Below, in pieces: positions 1 to 10,162 of a stretch of 39,125 bases of DNA. Source of the stretch: Nostoc sp. NOS(2021). GTDB taxonomy: Bacteria; Cyanobacteriota; Cyanobacteriia; Cyanobacteriales; Nostocaceae. The notes beneath the pieces were generated by a model. That model saw only the letters and a program-made list of their open reading frames with translations, ran no database searches and was not told the DNA's origin. Numbering within the stretch: the stretch's first letter is position 1; each line of letters starts with the position of its first letter. Position numbers and translations under genes: made by a program. The stretch spans positions 1 through 39,125 of the forward strand of contig NZ_JABXKM010000075.1 in assembly GCF_017115025.1 (NCBI RefSeq), in the 5' to 3' direction.

Positions 1-40
1 ATGCTATGGAAGATGTGCTTCGCACAGCGTCCTAATCGCC

Positions 41-996
41 TTGTCCGTTGCTATACAAGCAAGATGGGTCAAGAGAAAAAACCGCCCACTACCTGCAAGT
101 ATTAGGTTTGCTAAAACTAAATTCAAACGCATCTGGGCTGTAGATGGTTCAACAAAAGACGCGCACTTTTTCGGCATCTAGAGAGCCTGCAAGAAAAAGC
201 TGTTTCTAAAGATAAGAAAAATTTACGTAATCGTTGATATCACGACTTATTTACCTGTCAAAATTACTTTTGATGAGAATCCAAATTGTGCGGATGCAAG
301 AATGTGGGATTGGTTACGTGGTTGTACAGCCGATGGAACTTTACTTATTTTTGACAGGGGTTTTTATGATTTTACTGAGTTTGCCGCACTCATGACAACT
401 GGTGTTGCTTGGATTACTCGTTTAAAGAAAGCAAGCTATCGTGTACAAAGAACTCTAACTCATACTCCACAAGTAGTTGACCAAATAATTGAATTGGGAC
501 ATAAGCGAGGAAGAGCAAAGCCAATTATTGTTCGTTTGGTTGAAATTAGGCGTGAAAATACTTGGTATCGATATATTACTTCTGTTACCAATCCAGTTGA
601 CTTACCTCCTTACCTTGTCGCTGACCTTTACGGTCGTCGGTGGCACATCGAAACAGATGAATGGTCTAGTTAAGCGATTGTTGAAAATGTCATATTTATG
701 GACTGGCTCAATTAATGGTGTCAAGTTGCTTTCTTTGGGCAACTTGGATATTTTATGCTGTTTTAATTGATGTGGCTGATACAGTTGCTAATGAATTCGA
801 GATGGAAGCTGAAAAAATTTCGATTGAGATGTTATTTCGCTCATTTTATCACTTTAATCACGCCTATAATCAAGAACTTTCAAACGACCTTATTGCTTAT
901 CTTACTTCTCCCAAAAATCGAGATTTGGGCGTTGTTAAATATCAACCCAAATCTCAACAGCGACACACTTTGGACTTATCTCCACACCCCACTTGA
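41..996 (+). pseudogene. IS4-family transposase, decayed
   Basis: Pieces of one DDE transposase are spread over three frames. Around 50-160 a frame reads to FKRIWAVDGST, the first catalytic Asp block. An apparent 2-nt insertion near 162 moves the reading to the adjacent frame (ESLQEKAVSKDKK), and it returns to the first frame near 230 for DITTYLPVKITF. Bases 302-673 give the second Asp block (LLIFDRGFYDF) and reach the YGRRWHIE block, the family's Y-R-E signature, before shifting again. Bases ~665-715 give LVKRLLKMSYLWTGS and 715-996 give the C-terminal part (LWATWIFYAVLIDVAD). At least three frameshifts make it inactive. The 5' end may lie outside the window, and terminal inverted repeats were not identified. 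Confidence 0.85.
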
Positions 997-1128
997 CATT
1001 TTGGCGATCGCTTTAAGTTGTCACCAATAGTCTCAGACTGGGAACGAGATCAGAGATAATCTCTAAAAGCTGCTTCTAGACTTGCTTTTACCTTAAGTTG
1101 ACACGTATGAGCACAGCTTCTTCTCTAC

Positions 1129-1216
1129 GAGACGCTCCGCTTGCTTAAGAGTAGGGGTACGAGCGTCACCCGTCCCTTGCGCGTCTTTGCCGAAGGGTAC
1201 GTTCGCGGAGCGTCTC
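1129..1216. repeat. Inverted-repeat intergenic element
   Basis: Perfect 12-bp arms, GAGACGCTCCGC at 1129-1140 and its reverse complement at 1205-1216, flank a GC-richer core. The composition and motif resemble palindromic repeats dispersed through Nostoc intergenic DNA. No ORF is inside. Confidence 0.6.
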
Positions 1217-1235
1217 CAAGAGTTGCAATCTCCGA

Positions 1236-1299
1236 ACCCTTGCGATTGCTTCGTTGCACTCGCAATGACATATCGTAAGTGATTAGGCGGACATGATAT
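1236..1299. repeat. Dispersed Nostoc-type repeat
   Basis: This holds a short stem (TTGCGA at 1240-1245 against TCGCAA at 1260-1265) followed by a tail ending GGCGGACATGATAT (1286-1299). The same 14 bases occur inverted at 39085-39098, which supports a dispersed repeat. The rest of 997-1477 shows no gene and is AT-rich towards the kinase start. Confidence 0.5.
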
Positions 1300-1477
1300 T
1301 ACTTATCAAAAAAACGGTAATTATAACTAGAAGTTATTAAGGTTTTCTGCAAATATTATATACACATATTTTTTTACTTAGAGAAATTCCGTAATTGTTC
1401 CCTTGCTATTTATATTTTAAATTACTTAAAAGTAAAAGTTAGCGCAATAAGCCCCGAAAGTGCTTGAGGGTTAATAA

Positions 1478-4400
1478 GTGGTCAAACAGCACCGAAATGA
1501 CTGGTTCAAAGCTGTGAAATTTTTCCGCAAACGAGAATTACTAGTGCTGTTGCTGGGGATTTTCTTCTTAATCTCTGTAGTCCTACTCTGGCAGAGACTC
1601 TTAATCCAAACTCCGGGGTTATTAACACAAGTAGTATTGATTGCAGGGTTATTGGTTGTTGTCACGCTGACATTATCAATCTATTTTGCCCTGGCGATGA
1701 AAGCAAGTAACCAACAAATAACAGCAATAAATCAGGAGTTAACTCACAGGATTTTTGAACAGAAACAGGTAGAAATTGCCCTCCGCACCAGCGAAAATCG
1801 TTGGCGGCAGTTGCTGGAAACTGTCAAAGTTATCCCTTGGGAATTAGACTTGAAGACTTGGCGATTTATTTACGTTGGGTCGCAAGCGGTAGACTTGCTC
1901 AATTATCCGATCGCAGAGTGGTACGAGGAAAATTTTTGGGTTAATCATCTACATCCACATGACCGAGAAAAATCTGTTCGTTTTTGCCAAGAAGCAACTG
2001 CTAGGTGCGAGAATCACGAATTGGAATACCGGATGTTAGCAGCCGATGGGCGAGTTGTTTGGCTGCGAGAGATTGTTAGCGTAGTTCACCAAGCAGGAAC
2101 TCCTACCATGCTAAGGGGGTTTATGTTTGACATTACTGATTTGAAGCTAGTTGAAGAAACCTTGAGACTGAGGGAGAGGGCACTTGCTGCTACCAGTAAT
2201 GGAATTATTATTGCTGATGCCAGACTCCCCTATAATCCAGTTATTTACATCAACGCTGCCTTTGAGCAAATAACAGGCTACAGTGCTACTGAAATGATTG
2301 GGCAAAACTGTCGGTTTTTGCAACGCACAGATACCCAGCAACCAGCACTCAATGAATTGCGATCATCTCTTCAAGCTGGAACAAGTTGCAAAGTTATTCT
2401 CCGCAACTATCGCAAAGATGGCACTTTGTTTTGGAATGAATTGAGTATTTCTCCTATCCATGACGAAAATGGCAAGTTAAGCCACTTCATTGGCATTCAA
2501 AGAGATATTAGCGATGTTTACGAGGAGCTTCGCTTACGTAAACTTGCCGAAGCCAGTCTACGTCGGCAAGCCCTCACCTTTGAAAACATGCATGATGGCG
2601 TAATTATCACAGATTTAACCGGAAATATTATTGACTGGAATCTTGCTGCCGAAAGTATGTTTGGCTATACCAAAGCCGAAATTTTGACTAAACATCCCAG
2701 TATTTTGCATCAGCCGGAAGTCGCCGCAGTATTAAGCACCAAAATTCTGCAAAAAGTCAACCAGCAAGGACGCTGGTCAGGGGAAATACACTTTATTCGC
2801 AAAGATGGCAGTGAGGGAATTTGCGAAACAACTGTAGTCTCTTTACAGGATGAACAAGGGCAAACTGTTGCCACTGTTGGCATCAATCACGACATTACCG
2901 AAAACAAACGAGCTAAAGAGGCGCTGCAAAGGCAATTGCATCGCACCCTACTACTTGAACAAATTACTCAGGAAATTCGTCAAAGTCTCGATACCAGCAA
3001 AATCTTTGAGACGGCTGCTACCCAAATTGGCCAAGCATTTGGATCTGAACGCTGTCTGATCCATTCTTACATTAGCGACCCCACACCCCGAATTCCCCTA
3101 GTAGCAGAATATAATACACTTCCTGGTTACTGCTCCATGTTGAAATTGGAAGTTCCCATGACCAACAATCCTCATGCGGAGCAGATGATCGCACAAGAAA
3201 GTGCGATCGCTTCTTCAAATGTGTACGTTGATCCTTTACTCCAGGCGGTTGAACCTATCTGCCGAGAAATTGGGCTGAAGTCTATGCTGTCAATCCGCAC
3301 CTCCTATCAAGGAGAACCCAATGGTGCGATCGGCTTACATCAGTGCAGCTATTTTCGCCAGTGGACACAAGACGAAATCGAATTACTAGAAGCAGTGGCG
3401 GCTCAACTAGGTATTGCTCTAGCACAGGCTCACTTACTGGAACAAGAAACGCACCAACGTGAAGAACTTACCTTGAAAAACTTTGCCTTGGAGCGGGCAA
3501 AACGTCAAGCAGAAGCCGCGAATCGGGCAAAAAGTGAGTTTTTGGCGATGATGAGCCACGAAATTCGGACTCCAATGAATGCTGTTATTGGCATGACTGA
3601 TCTACTGCTGGATACTGACCTCACGCCTCAACAGCAAGACTTTGTGGAAACAGTTCGCAGTAGCGGAGATGCTTTGCTCACCATCATCAACGATATTCTA
3701 GATTTCTCCAAAATTGAGTCGGGGAAGTTGGAATTAGAAGAACAACCTTTTGATTTGAGAGCTTGTGTGGAGCAGGCTATTTCCCTTTTAGCTCCAAAAG
3801 CTGCCCAAAAGGATATCGAACTAGCTTACCTGATCCAGCCGCAAGTTCCCACTCAGATCATTGGCGATTTGACTCGTCTGCGCCAAGTCTTGATGAACCT
3901 CCTCAACAATGCCATTAAGTTTACTGAAAACGGAGAAGTGGTACTCTCTGTTGAACTGGGGACTCTTGATTTGGATAAAGAAACTTCTTCCCAGTCTGCG
4001 ATACCTGTGGGAAAAGAGCAATTTCTCTACAAAATTCAATTTGCCATCAAAGATACAGGTATTGGCATCGCACCAGAGAAAATAGAACGATTATTTCAAC
4101 CCTTCACTCAGGCTGATGTCTCCATGACTCGACGATATGGCGGCACAGGGCTGGGACTGGTGATCAGCAAGCGGCTAAGTAAGATGATGGGCGGCACCCT
4201 TTGGGTAGAAAGCCAGGGGTTTGTCGGTGGTAATCCTAGCCCTAGATGGGAAAGTGGAAAATTATTCTCATCTCCTGACTCTTGCCAAGGTTCAACATTC
4301 TACTTCACCATTACTACCAAAGTGGCTGCTGTGTCAGAACAAGCTGAATTAAGCACTTCATCAGTGCAGCTTGCGTCCAAGCGACTGTTGATTGTGGATG

Positions 4401-5632
4401 ACAATCTGACCACTCGCCAAATTCTCAGCTTGCAAGCAGAGTTTTGGAAGATGGAAACTTATGCTGCTAAATCTGGTAAAGAAGCTTTAGCTGAACTTGC
4501 TCAGGGAAGGCAGTTTGATATTGCCATTTTAGATATGCAGATGCCGGAAATGGATGGCATAACCCTTGCTCGTCAAATCCGCAAGCAATCTGGTTGTGAA
4601 AATCTGCCTTTGGTGATTATGACTTCTTTGGGTAGAGTAGAAACTTCCTCTAACTTTAATGATGTCCAGTTTGCTGCCTTTTTGAGCAAACCCATCAAAC
4701 AGTCTCAACTCTACGATATTATTACCCGTGTTTTAAGTAATCAGCCGATCCAAGCTAGTATTTCTCCTTTTCCCTTGGTTGATCGGCATTTGGCCCATCG
4801 ATTGCCACTACGCATTCTTCTAGCAGAGGATACGGTTGTTAATCAGAAAGTTGCCCTACTGATGCTACAGAAAATGGGTTATGGGGCAGATGTCGTCACC
4901 AATGGGCTAGAAGTGCTCAAGGCTTTGCAAAAACAGTCCTATGACTTAGTGTTGATGGATGTCCATATGCCTGAAATGGATGGGTTAGAAGCAACTCGGA
5001 GAATCTGTCAAGAATGGGAAGTAGGTTTTCGTCCCCATATCATTGCCATAACTGCCAATGCAATGCGGGGCGATCGCGAAGTTTGTCTTGCTGCTGGTAT
5101 GGATGACTACATTAGCAAGCCTGTTCAGCTTCAAGAGTTAGCTGAGGCACTCAGCAAATGTCCACCCCAAAGAAGTTCTGAATTCACTTCCATAGAAAAA
5201 CAAGGTAAAGCGATGTTTTTAGAATTGCAACCTTCGCCAAATATCCTACAGTCAGGGCAAAACCAGACATTAAAAACCGCCAAAATTGATGTCAAAATTC
5301 TCCAATCCTTGCGGAATATGGTCAGGGGAGATCGTGTGGTATTTGCTGAACTGATTGAGTGTTATCTTACAGAGACACTGAGACTGGTGCAAGATATTAG
5401 CACAGCTATCACAACTCAGGATACTCAGACTATATGGAAGACAGCCCACCAACTCAAGTCCAGCAGTGCTTCTGTTGGAGCGATCGCCCTGGCGCAGCTT
5501 TGCAAGGTGTTAGAAGCACAGGGACGCAGCAGTAAATTAGAAAACAGCCTAGAATTACTTTCACAACTCTATGAGGAATATGAACAAGTTACAACAGCCT
5601 TACAAAAAGAACTTGCGAAGGAAGCACCATGA
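1478..5632 (+). CDS. LOV/PAS hybrid histidine kinase with two receivers and HPt
   Basis: A 1384-residue sensory kinase. In order: two membrane helices (about 20-40 and 50-72), a PAS domain (~104-225), a LOV domain (~230-350), another PAS (~360-480), a GAF domain (~490-660), HisKA with the phospho-accepting His694 (SHEIRTPMN), HATPase with N box LLNNAIKF and G boxes DTGIGIAPE and GGTGLGL, receiver 1 (Asp1019), receiver 2 (Asp1161) and a C-terminal HPt domain (His1324 in [13 protein letters not shown]). The LOV domain has NCRFLQ with Cys278, the position that forms the flavin adduct, plus [11 protein letters not shown] and Gln341 (GIQRDIS). No bilin-type Cys-His pair was seen in the GAF domain. 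The start is GTG, 8 nt after a GAGG-like ribosome site. The stop overlaps the next gene by 4 nt. Known for the family: multistep phosphorelay. Inferred: blue-light input. Confidence 0.93.
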   Translation: MVKQHRNDWFKAVKFFRKRELLVLLLGIFFLISVVLLWQRLLIQTPGLLTQVVLIAGLLVVVTLTLSIYFALAMKASNQQITAINQELTHRIFEQKQVEIALRTSENRWRQLLETVKVIPWELDLKTWRFIYVGSQAVDLLNYPIAEWYEENFWVNHLHPHDREKSVRFCQEATARCENHELEYRMLAADGRVVWLREIVSVVHQAGTPTMLRGFMFDITDLKLVEETLRLRERALAATSNGIIIADARLPYNPVIYINAAFEQITGYSATEMIGQNCRFLQRTDTQQPALNELRSSLQAGTSCKVILRNYRKDGTLFWNELSISPIHDENGKLSHFIGIQRDISDVYEELRLRKLAEASLRRQALTFENMHDGVIITDLTGNIIDWNLAAESMFGYTKAEILTKHPSILHQPEVAAVLSTKILQKVNQQGRWSGEIHFIRKDGSEGICETTVVSLQDEQGQTVATVGINHDITENKRAKEALQRQLHRTLLLEQITQEIRQSLDTSKIFETAATQIGQAFGSERCLIHSYISDPTPRIPLVAEYNTLPGYCSMLKLEVPMTNNPHAEQMIAQESAIASSNVYVDPLLQAVEPICREIGLKSMLSIRTSYQGEPNGAIGLHQCSYFRQWTQDEIELLEAVAAQLGIALAQAHLLEQETHQREELTLKNFALERAKRQAEAANRAKSEFLAMMSHEIRTPMNAVIGMTDLLLDTDLTPQQQDFVETVRSSGDALLTIINDILDFSKIESGKLELEEQPFDLRACVEQAISLLAPKAAQKDIELAYLIQPQVPTQIIGDLTRLRQVLMNLLNNAIKFTENGEVVLSVELGTLDLDKETSSQSAIPVGKEQFLYKIQFAIKDTGIGIAPEKIERLFQPFTQADVSMTRRYGGTGLGLVISKRLSKMMGGTLWVESQGFVGGNPSPRWESGKLFSSPDSCQGSTFYFTITTKVAAVSEQAELSTSSVQLASKRLLIVDDNLTTRQILSLQAEFWKMETYAAKSGKEALAELAQGRQFDIAILDMQMPEMDGITLARQIRKQSGCENLPLVIMTSLGRVETSSNFNDVQFAAFLSKPIKQSQLYDIITRVLSNQPIQASISPFPLVDRHLAHRLPLRILLAEDTVVNQKVALLMLQKMGYGADVVTNGLEVLKALQKQSYDLVLMDVHMPEMDGLEATRRICQEWEVGFRPHIIAITANAMRGDREVCLAAGMDDYISKPVQLQELAEALSKCPPQRSSEFTSIEKQGKAMFLELQPSPNILQSGQNQTLKTAKIDVKILQSLRNMVRGDRVVFAELIECYLTETLRLVQDISTAITTQDTQTIWKTAHQLKSSSASVGAIALAQLCKVLEAQGRSSKLENSLELLSQLYEEYEQVTTALQKELAKEAP

Positions 5633-6597
5633 AAGCCAATTCTCAAGAAAGTAAATCTTTAGTTCTAATTGTTGATGATGAACCTTTTATCCGCCTGATA
5701 TTGCGACATTTCTTGGAGCGGGAAGGGTATCAAATAGTAGAAGCTCAAAATGGCATAGAGGCTTTAACTCTTTTTAGCCAACTGCACCCTGATATAGTAC
5801 TCCTTGATGCCATAATGCCGGATATGGATGGGTTCGAGTGTTGCACTCAGTTACAGCATCTTGATTTTAGCAAGCACACTCCAGTTTTAATGATTACAGG
5901 GCTTGAAGATCAAGAGTCAGTTGATCGTGCATTTGAAGTGGGGGCAATGGATTATGTTAACAAACCGATTCACTGGCCAGTTTTGCGACAACGGGTAAAA
6001 CGCTTGATTCAGCAATCTCAGTTACAGCAAAAACTGGAAGCCGTTAATCTGGAATTGCAGCGATTAGTTACTACCGATGGATTAACTCAAATAGCTAACC
6101 GCCGAGGGTTTGAAGAGTATTTTAACCAAGAGTGGCAGCGCCTGAAACGCGATCAACGTTCGCTCTCCCTGATTCTTTGCGATGTTGATTTTTTCAAATT
6201 ATATAACGATACCTATGGTCATCGGGTAGGCGATCGCTGTCTTCAAGAAATTGCTAAAGTTATCAAAGATATTATTAAACGTCCTGGAGACCTAGTTGCC
6301 CGTTATGGTGGGGAAGAATTTGCTGTGATTTTACCTAACACAGACACCCACGGGGCGACTAATGTTGCCGACAAAATTTGCCATGCTGTCCGAACACTTG
6401 CAATTCCTCATAAAAATTCCCAAGTTAGTCCTCATGTAACCATTAGTGTCGGGTTTACTACAGAAATTCCTCAGCCGAGTTCTGACTTGGAAGAAATGAT
6501 TGCCGCAGCCGATCGGGCGTTGTATCAAGCAAAGGCAGCAGGACGCGATCGCTTTGTGCAAAATATTCTACTACCCAAAAGTAAAAATTTTTGGTAG
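5629..6597 (+). CDS. Response regulator diguanylate cyclase (REC-GGDEF)
   Basis: A 322-residue PleD-like output protein. The receiver domain (about 10-130) has the acidic pair DDE, phospho-acceptor Asp60 (LLDAIMPDMDG) and the conserved Lys in NKP. A short coiled linker (QQSQLQQKLEAVNLELQ) leads to a GGDEF domain with LTQIANRRGF, the metal-binding segment CDVDFFKLYND, and the active-site loop GGEEF at 227-231. An RxxD inhibitory site (RPGD, 218-221) lies exactly five residues before GGEEF, so product inhibition by c-di-GMP is expected. The ATG overlaps the TGA of the kinase gene (ATGA), so the two are translationally coupled and probably a cognate pair. Reaction: two GTP to cyclic di-GMP, in the cytoplasm. 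Confidence 0.94.
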   Translation: MKANSQESKSLVLIVDDEPFIRLILRHFLEREGYQIVEAQNGIEALTLFSQLHPDIVLLDAIMPDMDGFECCTQLQHLDFSKHTPVLMITGLEDQESVDRAFEVGAMDYVNKPIHWPVLRQRVKRLIQQSQLQQKLEAVNLELQRLVTTDGLTQIANRRGFEEYFNQEWQRLKRDQRSLSLILCDVDFFKLYNDTYGHRVGDRCLQEIAKVIKDIIKRPGDLVARYGGEEFAVILPNTDTHGATNVADKICHAVRTLAIPHKNSQVSPHVTISVGFTTEIPQPSSDLEEMIAAADRALYQAKAAGRDRFVQNILLPKSKNFW

Positions 6598-6646
6598 TGC
6601 ATCAGTAAGAGTTAGGAGTTACTGGTAAACCCATACCCCGATGTCA

Positions 6647-6793
6647 AATATTATTAAGCGCAACCAAACCTTCTGCTGCCCGAAGTACGCTGTCAGTATC
6701 GGCAACCGACAAAACTGCCGAGACTGGAGCAATAAGGTATTCGCCGGGAGTTGGATAAGCCACTAAGTATAGCTGTAATGCAGCTTTATGAAA
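6647..6793 (-). other. 49-codon in-frame continuation after the VOC gene stop
   Basis: Beyond the TAA of the VOC gene (6796-6794) the same frame stays open for 49 codons to a TGA at 6646-6644. It reads like protein, for example YPTPGEYLIAPVSAVLSV and VLRAAEGLVAL. No start codon or ribosome site is evident. It may be the tail of a longer ancestral gene cut by a nonsense change, or the remnant of a lost downstream gene. The sequence is not one I recognise. Confidence 0.35.
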
Positions 6794-7759
6794 TTATTCC
6801 GCAATTAGCAATATTGCGTGTCCATCAGGGTCTTTAACTAAACACCCCTGGTGATAAAAACTTGCACTATCAGTAAACTGCACAACCCGTGGTGACACAA
6901 ACTGAACCCCATTCTGCCGCAGTATTTCTACAGCCTGCTCAATGTCATTGACAACAAGCTCAATTTGCATGTGTGCAATATCGCAACTTTTCCAGTCACT
7001 CGCCATTGTCCGACCTTTTCCAGGCAAAATATAGTCTAACAGTTCAATTCCCACACCCTCTTGAACTGGTCGCAGTCCTGTAATTCGGACTTCGGCTCCT
7101 GGCAAGTTATCCAAGCGAGTTTGGGTTGCACGCCAGTTAAGACTGCGGCTATCAATTTGCATTCCCAGGAGGTCACAGTAAAAGTCTAGACTCTGCTCGG
7201 TGTTAGAAACTGCGATCGCACTATGATCAATTCCTAAAAATAAGCGCTCGCTTTTCTGATGCCATTTATCTTGTCCTTTATCAGGCGGAAACCAAATTAA
7301 CTCTAAATCATGACCATCAGGGTCTTTAAATTTAAAGGCGCGGACACCACCAGATGCTTCATTACCAGATAGTATTGTCTGGGGAGCAACTGAAATTGGT
7401 TCAATGGGAAATGAACGCAAGTGAGTATATGCGCGATCCATATCACTCACCACAATCGCCAGATGTTGAAACCACAGGTCATTACTTTGTGAATCGCTGG
7501 GAATTGGTTTACCCTCAACGTTGAGATATTCCATCAACTGGATAAATTCATCTCCAAGTCGCAAGGTAACAATGCGAATTTTTGCCCCCGTCACATCTTG
7601 CAGATCGCTGTAATTCTGTCCTTCAATAGTGATGTCGGAAACTAGTTCAAACAAGAGTGCTTGTGTATAGAAATTCAAAGAGCGATCGCAGTTTGTCACT
7701 GTTAATCCAATAGCTCGAATTCTTTGCCCTTGTACATTGCTACGAGTAGGTGTATTCAT
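6794..7759 (-). CDS. Two-domain VOC (glyoxalase/dioxygenase superfamily) protein
   Basis: A 321-residue protein made of two vicinal-oxygen-chelate modules, about 13-155 and 172-320. Each has the family's start (RIRAIGLTVTNCDRSLNFY; LGIDHSAIAVSNTEQSLDFY) and the closing KDPDGH block (KDPDGHDLELIWF; KDPDGHAILLIAE). Such proteins bind a divalent metal, but the substrate cannot be told from sequence. The start is taken as ATG at 7759, nine or so bases after AAGGAGC; a TTG at 7762 directly abuts the NDH-2 stop and is less likely. It is the last gene of the minus-strand respiratory operon. The open frame continues after its stop. Confidence 0.85.
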   Translation of the reverse strand: MNTPTRSNVQGQRIRAIGLTVTNCDRSLNFYTQALLFELVSDITIEGQNYSDLQDVTGAKIRIVTLRLGDEFIQLMEYLNVEGKPIPSDSQSNDLWFQHLAIVVSDMDRAYTHLRSFPIEPISVAPQTILSGNEASGGVRAFKFKDPDGHDLELIWFPPDKGQDKWHQKSERLFLGIDHSAIAVSNTEQSLDFYCDLLGMQIDSRSLNWRATQTRLDNLPGAEVRITGLRPVQEGVGIELLDYILPGKGRTMASDWKSCDIAHMQIELVVNDIEQAVEILRQNGVQFVSPRVVQFTDSASFYHQGCLVKDPDGHAILLIAE

Positions 7760-7762
7760 CAA

Positions 7763-9133
7763 TCAAAGCTCCTTTTTCTCCTCCGAACCCAACATTTTCA
7801 ATAACTTTCTGGCAACTAAAACGCCTACAACTCCTGCGCCAATCACTTCCACCGCTTGTACAACTTTTTTGCCCACATCTTTAGGGTCAAGGTGGTGATG
7901 AAAAATCTCTTCATCCAGCCATTCAGTCGCAGCTTTGAAATCATGAATTGGAGTTGGTAATAGCGTTAAATAAGTGGCTTGACGGATTAAATGTCCGGCT
8001 TCGCCTGCAACTTCAAAAACATCGAGGAAGTTAGCAGCAGCATCATTTAACCCCAATTTTAAGAGAGTTCCGCGTATATTTACCTTTACTGGGTTGAGGT
8101 CTTCGCCCAACGCTAATGCTTTCAAATTTTGGGCAATATTGGCTCCTTGCTGATAAGCAACTTGGGCTGTTGGCGATAGTGGTTTATCCTGAACTGCTGC
8201 ACAATCCCCGCCTGCAAAGACTTCTGGAAAGTCGAGTAGTTGCATTGTGGGAGTAACTAAAAGGCGATCGCTATGATCTCGATGTTCTTGGGAAATTGGT
8301 AAATCTTTAATCAGTGGATTAATAGAAGTACCAGCTGTCCAGATTGTGGTATATGTTGGCAATGTCTCAATTTGCTCATTGCGCTTATATTCAATTGAGT
8401 TGGCGTGAACAGTAGTGGCTTCTGCACCCCTAAGAATTTCAACTGCTATAGTGCGTTTTTGTAATTCTTTCTCAGCAATTGGGCGCAGAGGAGCGTTAAT
8501 ATCACCGTTGAGGATTTCTTTACCGTGATTGAGCAGTACCACACGGATTTCATCGGAATTTCCTCCCAAAGCGGTATACCAATCTGGGAGTAAATCGCCT
8601 AAAGTAGCTGCCATTTCTACACCACTTGCACCACCACCTACTACCACTACTGTTAGCAGTTTTCGACGTTGTTCTGGATCTTCAGTTTGCACCGCTTGTT
8701 GCAAGCAGTCGCGCAAATGACGATCAATAGCGATCGCATCTTCTTGTGTCCAAAAAGGTAAAGCGTATTCTTTGGCACCTTCAAGATGATGATAACCAGT
8801 AACACTACCCAAAGATAATACTAAGTTACTGTAGTTGTAGGAGTTTCCCGAAGCTAATTTGACTTGTTGTTGATGCAAGTCTATCGATTGCACTGCATCT
8901 TGAACAAAGATGACACCACTGCCTTTAAGTAATTCTGAAAAACGCGGTACTACTTGAAAAGCATCCATCTCACCACTGAAATATTCGTAGAGTAAGGGTT
9001 TAAAGCAAAAGCGTTCATTTTTATCAATCAAAATTACAGCGCGAGAATAATCTTGGTGAGCTAGGTTTAAGGCTGTAAATAAGCCGGTGAAGCCACCACC
9101 GACAATAACGGTTTGATAAACTGGGCTATTCAT
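7763..9133 (-). CDS. Type II NAD(P)H:quinone dehydrogenase (NDH-2)
   Basis: A 456-residue flavoprotein of the NDH-2 family. The FAD-binding Rossmann motif VIVGGGFTGLFTA is at residues 9-21, the NAD(P)H-binding motif VVVVGGGASGVEMA at 162-175, and the second FAD contact AGGDCAA at 307-313. The stretch PTAQVAYQQGANIAQNL is typical of the quinone-side region, and the C-terminus (about 430-450) is hydrophobic or amphipathic as expected for peripheral membrane attachment. It transfers electrons from NAD(P)H to quinone without pumping protons. The ATG is preceded by GGAG. It lies 51 nt after the small membrane protein and abuts the VOC gene. Some cyanobacterial paralogues (NdbB) act on demethylphylloquinone; which paralogue this is cannot be decided here. 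Confidence 0.9.
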   Translation of the reverse strand: MNSPVYQTVIVGGGFTGLFTALNLAHQDYSRAVILIDKNERFCFKPLLYEYFSGEMDAFQVVPRFSELLKGSGVIFVQDAVQSIDLHQQQVKLASGNSYNYSNLVLSLGSVTGYHHLEGAKEYALPFWTQEDAIAIDRHLRDCLQQAVQTEDPEQRRKLLTVVVVGGGASGVEMAATLGDLLPDWYTALGGNSDEIRVVLLNHGKEILNGDINAPLRPIAEKELQKRTIAVEILRGAEATTVHANSIEYKRNEQIETLPTYTTIWTAGTSINPLIKDLPISQEHRDHSDRLLVTPTMQLLDFPEVFAGGDCAAVQDKPLSPTAQVAYQQGANIAQNLKALALGEDLNPVKVNIRGTLLKLGLNDAAANFLDVFEVAGEAGHLIRQATYLTLLPTPIHDFKAATEWLDEEIFHHHLDPKDVGKKVVQAVEVIGAGVVGVLVARKLLKMLGSEEKKEL

Positions 9134-9184
9134 AAAATATCTCCAAAGTCTTGTGAAATCAGGAATTTACTCATCAAAAATTCG

Positions 9185-9430
9185 CTATATGAATAAAAAT
9201 AACGCAATTAAAAAGATGCTAAGGATAACAGCGAAAGCAATAGCATATTCGACTCGGCGACTAAAAAATCCCACAGCAGCAATTAGAGCGATCGCTAGCC
9301 CAATAATGCCAATATATTGCTCTTTTTGTAACCCACCTGCAATTAGTGGATCTTTCCCTGGTGCTGGAGTTTCTTGAACTGCTTTTGGGGCGAGTTCTGA
9401 GGCTGGTAGTTCTTGGATGAATAAATTCAT
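9185..9430 (-). CDS. Small two-helix membrane protein of the oxidase operon
   Basis: An 81-residue protein: a hydrophilic, proline-containing N-terminus (to about residue 37), then two hydrophobic helices (about 40-56 IGIIGLAIALIAAVGFF and 62-80). The ATG has AGGAG about 8 nt upstream, so it is translated. It sits between subunit III of the oxidase and NDH-2, all on one strand with short gaps, which suggests an accessory subunit or assembly factor. I do not recognise a named family. Confidence 0.75.
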   Translation of the reverse strand: MNLFIQELPASELAPKAVQETPAPGKDPLIAGGLQKEQYIGIIGLAIALIAAVGFFSRRVEYAIAFAVILSIFLIALFLFI

Positions 9431-9468
9431 AAAGTTACTCCTGAAAATACTTGGCTAACTGAAGATTT

Positions 9469-10134
9469 TTATGCTTTCCAAAGGTAGAGAAGCGAGAAAA
9501 GGAAGACCCAAACTACATCAACAAAGTGCCAAAATAAAGTGGTGGCGCTTGTACCGAAGTGAGTCTTATTATAATTGCCGGGAATGAATGAGCGAATCAG
9601 CATAATTATCTGAAGCACAACACCAGCCAGAACGTGTAAACCGTGGAAACCTGTCAGCAAGTAGAATGTAGAACCAACTAATCCTGTAGTAATCTTGAAA
9701 TCAAGATTTTTCCACTCAATTAATAGACCAATTAAGAAGTAGGTTCCCATTGCGATCGTTATCAGCCATAGCCAGCGAAATTTCCTGAGTTGATTACGCT
9801 TGAGGGCATTTTCTGCTGGTTGAATAACAAAGCTGCTAGAAAGTAATACTACCGTATTAATAATCACGAGTGTAGACAATTCTGGCCCAGAAATCCCGGG
9901 TGGTAGCCAGTTAGTAGTATTCAGTCGTAGAGCAACATAAGTAAAGATAAAACTCAAAAAAATGATACTTTCCGACAACAGGAATACAGTAAACCCGAAC
10001 ATTCCTTTGCCATGATGATCTTCATGACTCCCGCCACCACTTGGCAAAAAGCGCTGTAACCAATTCGGTAAACGTAGCCGCCATCGGTCAAAACGGATCG
10101 GACTTTCATCTGTATGAATGCTGCGACGTTGCAT
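9469..10134 (-). CDS. ctaE: Haem-copper terminal oxidase subunit III (ARTO/Cox3 type)
   Basis: A 221-residue membrane protein with five predicted helices and subunit III hallmarks: GMFGFTVFLLSESIIFLSFI near residue 45, the segment LTGFHGLHVLAGV near 160, and the terminal FWHFVDVVWVFLFSLLYLW. This short five-helix form is the bacterial type. Subunit III stabilises subunit I and its proton pathway. It follows subunit I with a 28-nt gap. No clear ribosome site precedes the ATG. Confidence 0.93.
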   Translation of the reverse strand: MQRRSIHTDESPIRFDRWRLRLPNWLQRFLPSGGGSHEDHHGKGMFGFTVFLLSESIIFLSFIFTYVALRLNTTNWLPPGISGPELSTLVIINTVVLLSSSFVIQPAENALKRNQLRKFRWLWLITIAMGTYFLIGLLIEWKNLDFKITTGLVGSTFYLLTGFHGLHVLAGVVLQIIMLIRSFIPGNYNKTHFGTSATTLFWHFVDVVWVFLFSLLYLWKA

Positions 10135-10162
10135 AATTCGTAATTAAAATTGGTCTAACTTC

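Noticed and set aside
3000..3420. Bilin-binding GAF (cyanobacteriochrome) in the LOV kinase
   Set aside because: The end of the GAF resembles phytochrome-type sequence (HQCSYFRQW), but the Cys-His chromophore motif is not seen at the expected place.
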